DNA from: an uncultured Acetatifactor sp.
Lineage (GTDB): Bacteria > Bacillota > Clostridia > Lachnospirales > Lachnospiraceae
Assembly: GCA_910577035.1 (NCBI GenBank)
Contig: CAJTKW010000085.1
Location: 1-16,406, forward strand
Length of the DNA: 16,406 nt
Reading direction: 5' to 3'
This document shows positions 14,115-16,406 of the stretch, in pieces. The notes below the pieces were generated by a model. That model searched no databases. It was not told where the DNA came from and saw only the letters and a program-made list of their open reading frames with translations. Both the position numbers and the translations under genes were made by a program. How positions within the stretch are numbered: position 1 is the stretch's first letter; each line of letters opens with the position of its first letter.

Positions 14115-15207
14115 GATCCGTCTCCTTAGCCCTGGGCAGGGTGAAAGTAAATTCTGCGCCGTCTGTGTGATTGCGTGCCGTGATTGTGCCGTGATGGGCG
14201 GTGATAATGGTTTTACAGAGGACAAGGCCGATTCCGCTGCCCTTTTTGGTCCCTGAAGCGGATCCTTTTTGCCCGTTTCCTTCAAAAAGGTGGTCCAGCA
14301 TATGCTGGGGAATGCCGCGTCCGTAATCCCGGACGGTGAAGGATACAAAGCCCGGGTGATCTGCCACAAGCAGCTCTGTGGGCTGGTCTGTGCCGGAGTG
14401 AAGCAGGGCATTTTCCAGAAGATTGATAATTACCTGTTCAATCAGTGTGGCATCCATGGGTATCATGATAAACTCCCGGGGGACGGAGGCACGGATCGAG
14501 CAGCCCTTGTGCCGGAGCTCTGTCTTTTGCAGGGCTTCCGCCACCACCTCTTCCACAGATTCCTCCCGGGTATTGATGGAAAGGTCAATCTCCTTGATAC
14601 GGGTGATGGTGAGGAGGTTTTCTGCCATATGTATGAGCCAGGTGGAGGATTCATAGATGCCGCGCACCAGTTCTTTCTTTTCGTCTTCCGTCATGGTATC
14701 ATGATGCTCCAGATATGTGAGACTGCTGCCGATGATGCCCGTGAGAGGAGTACGCAGGTCATGGCAGATTGCACGCAGCAGATTTGCGCGCATGGATTCC
14801 TGCCCTGCTTCCGCCAGCCGGGCCTCGGTTACGGAAACCTGTGCCGCACGCTTTGAGAGGGAAAAGGTAAAAAGGCTGATAAATGCCGTAATGACGACGG
14901 CGCACAGTATATCTGCCAGATGATCCGTACAGGCGAAAGGAAAATCCGTACAGGGATCCACACAGCCAGGCTTGAGCCACAGTATGGCAAAAACCGAGCA
15001 GAGGATGCCGTACAGCCGGTCTGCGGCATGACAGGAGGCCAGCATTATAAAGAGAACAAATATCAGCAGGCAGCTTCGGGAAAAATATCTGAATATGCGT
15101 AAGCAGGCAGAGGAAATGCCGACGGCTGCAGCCATGCAGAAAACGGAGAACAGGATACTGGATAAATGGTTTTGTATTTTAGAAAAGGTTTGTACCTTTG
15201 TACGCAT
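14104..15207 (-). CDS. KdpD-like sensor histidine kinase lacking the KdpD and USP domains (367 aa)
   Basis: The N-terminal third holds about four membrane helices (roughly 13-35, 43-60, 62-80, 97-117), like the DUF4118 membrane block of KdpD. The kinase core follows: H-box ICHDLRTPLTGIIGSSLTYL with His149, N-box NLLENALLHS (Asn262, Asn266), G1 motif DYGRGIP and G2 motif GSGIGLVLCKTIITAHHG. Full KdpD is about 900 residues, with a KdpD ATP-binding domain and a universal-stress domain ahead of the helices; both are absent, and no frame encoding them lies upstream. The start is the minus-strand ATG at 15207, with AAGGGG (15220-15215) 7 nt before it; an ATG 15 codons earlier would overlap the promoter. 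Its partner is the overlapping response regulator. The signal is unknown. Confidence 0.88.
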   Translation of the reverse strand: MRTKVQTFSKIQNHLSSILFSVFCMAAAVGISSACLRIFRYFSRSCLLIFVLFIMLASCHAADRLYGILCSVFAILWLKPGCVDPCTDFPFACTDHLADILCAVVITAFISLFTFSLSKRAAQVSVTEARLAEAGQESMRANLLRAICHDLRTPLTGIIGSSLTYLEHHDTMTEDEKKELVRGIYESSTWLIHMAENLLTITRIKEIDLSINTREESVEEVVAEALQKTELRHKGCSIRASVPREFIMIPMDATLIEQVIINLLENALLHSGTDQPTELLVADHPGFVSFTVRDYGRGIPQHMLDHLFEGNGQKGSASGTKKGSGIGLVLCKTIITAHHGTITARNHTDGAEFTFTLPRAKETDHEP

Positions 15208-15254
15208 CGAATTGCCCCTTGTATAACAGCGTTTTGAAATACTATACCACAATG

Positions 15255-15293
15255 TTGCATATAATTCTATTTATTGTTTTATACATTATGCAA
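15255..15293 (-). promoter_or_regulatory. Promoter region of the two-component operon with a flanking inverted repeat
   Basis: On the minus strand, TTGCAT (15293-15288) and TAGAAT (15269-15264), 18 bp apart, are a plausible -35/-10 pair about 50 nt before the kinase start. The boxes lie within an inverted repeat: TTGCATATAAT (15255-15265, plus strand) and ATTATGCAA (15285-15293), nearly complementary arms 19 bp apart. Such a layout would suit an operator. The region 15208-15335 contains no gene. Several other AT-rich hexamers could serve as -10, so the exact promoter is uncertain. Confidence 0.4.
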
Positions 15294-15335
15294 AAACTGT
15301 TTATCCGTCTGCGTGGGATTTGATCGGGATATGCT

Positions 15336-16241
15336 TCAGTTGCCCCGCCATCTGCCGGCAGCTCCACAGGGAAGCAGCAGGCCGGATTCCGATACGGGCA
15401 GGCAAAGCTCCGCCGCCTCTGTATGTCCGGGAATATGCTTCGCCACCGCTTCACCCAGCAGATAAGACAGCACTGCAGGCTGAAGCCCTGTGGTATAGGA
15501 GTTAATCAGGAAGAACAGGGCATTGTCGGAGAGCAGCCGGGTGGTTTTCTCCAGAAAAGGCCAGATATGTTCCTCTATCTTCCAGATCTCTCCCTTAGGC
15601 CCCCTGCCGTAGGAGGGGGGGTCCATGATGATTCCGTCGTATCGGCTGCCCCGGCGGATTTCCCGTTCCACGAATTTGACGCAGTCGTCCACCAGCCAGC
15701 GTATGGGGGCATCTGCCAGGCCGGAGACGGCAGCGTTTTCCTTTGCCCAGCTTACCATGCCCTTCGAAGCGTCTACATGGGTGACGGCGGCCCCTGCTGC
15801 GGCTGCAGCCAGAGTGGCGCCGCCGGTGTAGGCGAAGAGGTTTAAGATTTTCGGCTGTCCGGCCGGATTTCGCCGCAGGGAATCCCGGATCAGTCCGGAG
15901 AACCAGTTCCAGTTGGCCGCCTGCTCCGGAAAGAGGCCGGTATGCTTGAAACTGAAGGGCTTTAAACGAAAGGCCAGGGGGCGGGCCTGGGCCGGCAGGC
16001 AGGGCAGGCTGTAGGAAATGCTCCACTCGCCGGGCAGGTCAAAAAATTCCCATTCACCGCCGCCACCGGCACTGCGGTGATAATGGGCGTTCCTGTGAGT
16101 CCAGCCCTTATGTCTGCGGGGGGTGTTCCATATGACCTGGGGATCCGGCCGCACCAGGAGATAATTTCCCCATCTTTCCAGCTTTTCACCGCCTGAGGCA
16201 TCCAGTACCTCATAATCCTTCCAGTTATCTGCAATCCACAT
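15336..16241 (-). CDS. SAM-dependent methyltransferase, COG1092/RlmI-like (301 aa)
   Basis: This is a class I Rossmann-fold methyltransferase. Residues 133-141 (LNLFAYTGG) are motif I, binding S-adenosylmethionine. Asp157 ends the second strand, DD at 185-186 is the acidic motif, and DPPSYGRG (207-214) is the catalytic DPP(S/Y) motif. These match the COG1092 group, which includes 23S rRNA cytosine methyltransferases such as RlmI. The N-terminal about 100 residues are not the PUA domain of RlmI but a shorter region with F-K-H-T-G-L-F-P-E-Q leading into the fold. The start is the minus-strand ATG at 16241, with GGGGGA seven bases before it; the frame extends 20 codons upstream through the promoter region, which is unlikely to be coding. 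The substrate is probably RNA, but the target base cannot be read here. It forms a single-gene unit. Confidence 0.85.
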   Translation of the reverse strand: MWIADNWKDYEVLDASGGEKLERWGNYLLVRPDPQVIWNTPRRHKGWTHRNAHYHRSAGGGGEWEFFDLPGEWSISYSLPCLPAQARPLAFRLKPFSFKHTGLFPEQAANWNWFSGLIRDSLRRNPAGQPKILNLFAYTGGATLAAAAAGAAVTHVDASKGMVSWAKENAAVSGLADAPIRWLVDDCVKFVEREIRRGSRYDGIIMDPPSYGRGPKGEIWKIEEHIWPFLEKTTRLLSDNALFFLINSYTTGLQPAVLSYLLGEAVAKHIPGHTEAAELCLPVSESGLLLPCGAAGRWRGN

Positions 16242-16272
16242 GACAATTCCCCCGTTTCTTCTATATAATAGT

Positions 16273-16301
16273 ATTATATTCGCTGTACCTATGGCGGTCA
16301 A
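16273..16301 (-). promoter_or_regulatory. Sigma-A promoter of the methyltransferase gene
   Basis: On the minus strand, TTGACC (16301-16296) and a perfect TATAAT (16278-16273) are 17 bp apart, a near-consensus promoter. The predicted start is near 16266, about 25 nt before the ATG at 16241. This supports ATG 16241 as the start rather than the longer frame. A further TTGACA (16361-16356) lies upstream but lacks a well-spaced -10. Confidence 0.75.
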
Positions 16302-16362
16302 GATAGGGAACTTGGCAAAAATTTCACATTATTTAAATTTTTTTAAAAAAAGTTCTGTCAAG

Positions 16363-16376
16363 CATTTTTGAAAATG
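16363..16376. repeat. Short dyad CATTTT-TG-AAAATG upstream of the methyltransferase promoter
   Basis: CATTTT and AAAATG are separated by 2 bp in an AT-rich, gene-free stretch (16302-16406). It adjoins TGTCAA (16356-16361, a -35-like TTGACA on the minus strand). It may be chance in AT-rich DNA or part of a regulatory region that continues past the window edge. Confidence 0.2.
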
Positions 16377-16406
16377 TCCCGAAAAATTTGCAACAAAAGC
16401 CTTGGA

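Noticed and set aside
14115..14411. A 99-codon N-terminal extension of the response regulator frame
   Set aside because: The extension lies within the kinase gene in another frame, while the receiver domain begins exactly at ATG 14114.
1..16406. Insertion sequences, CRISPR arrays, tRNA or rRNA genes, integrase or toxin-antitoxin genes
   Set aside because: No transposase or integrase motifs, no regular direct-repeat arrays and no cloverleaf or rRNA-like segments were recognised. The solitary XRE gene has no partner toxin beside it.

Overview
The window looks like a chromosomal segment of a Gram-positive, anaerobic Firmicute of class Clostridia, most likely Lachnospiraceae. This is inferred from the purine-rich Shine-Dalgarno sequences (AGGAGG types), the type II fatty-acid gene order with FabK as enoyl-ACP reductase, a fused AccD-AccA carboxyltransferase, and a truncated KdpD-like kinase. 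The species cannot be named from this sequence.

Layout. (1) 1-1400: the 3' part of a secreted repeat protein with five CxxC knuckles, followed by a probable terminator. (2) 1595-1918: a small XRE-type regulator. (3) 1919-2341: a regulatory intergenic region with a terminator-like hairpin, a GC-rich stem, a near-consensus sigma-A promoter, and a tandem array of FabT-type operator sequences laid over the transcription start and leader. (4) 2342-11858: one long co-directional cluster with gaps of 75 nt or less: acpP, fabK, fabD, fabG, fabF, fabZ, accDA (fused), fabH, a MarR/FabT-like repressor and a cardiolipin synthase. (5) 11937-13414: an ECF sigma factor translationally coupled to a single-pass membrane protein that is probably its anti-sigma factor. 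It is preceded by a textbook ECF-type promoter, which suggests autoregulation. (6) 13419-15207, minus strand: a KdpE-like response regulator and a KdpD-like kinase that has lost the usual N-terminal KdpD domains. (7) 15336-16241, minus strand: a COG1092-type (RlmI-like) methyltransferase with its own promoter.

How it works together. The fab cluster encodes malonyl transfer, initiation (FabH), elongation (FabF), both reductions (FabG, FabK), dehydration (FabZ), the acyl carrier and the carboxyltransferase half of acetyl-CoA carboxylase. The biotin carrier (accB) and biotin carboxylase (accC), which usually sit next to fabF and fabZ in related clusters, are absent. The last two genes add a likely lipid-sensing repressor and a phospholipid end-product enzyme. 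The repressor gene and its predicted operator array stand at opposite ends of the same transcript, which would form a negative feedback loop. The sigma/anti-sigma pair and the two-component system downstream suggest that the whole neighbourhood concerns the cell envelope and its stress responses, but that grouping is inference.

The best leads are the 16-bp-phased FabT-like operator array at 2252-2316, the missing accB/accC, and the self-regulating ECF module with non-ATG starts on both genes. No mobile element, CRISPR array, rRNA or tRNA was seen.
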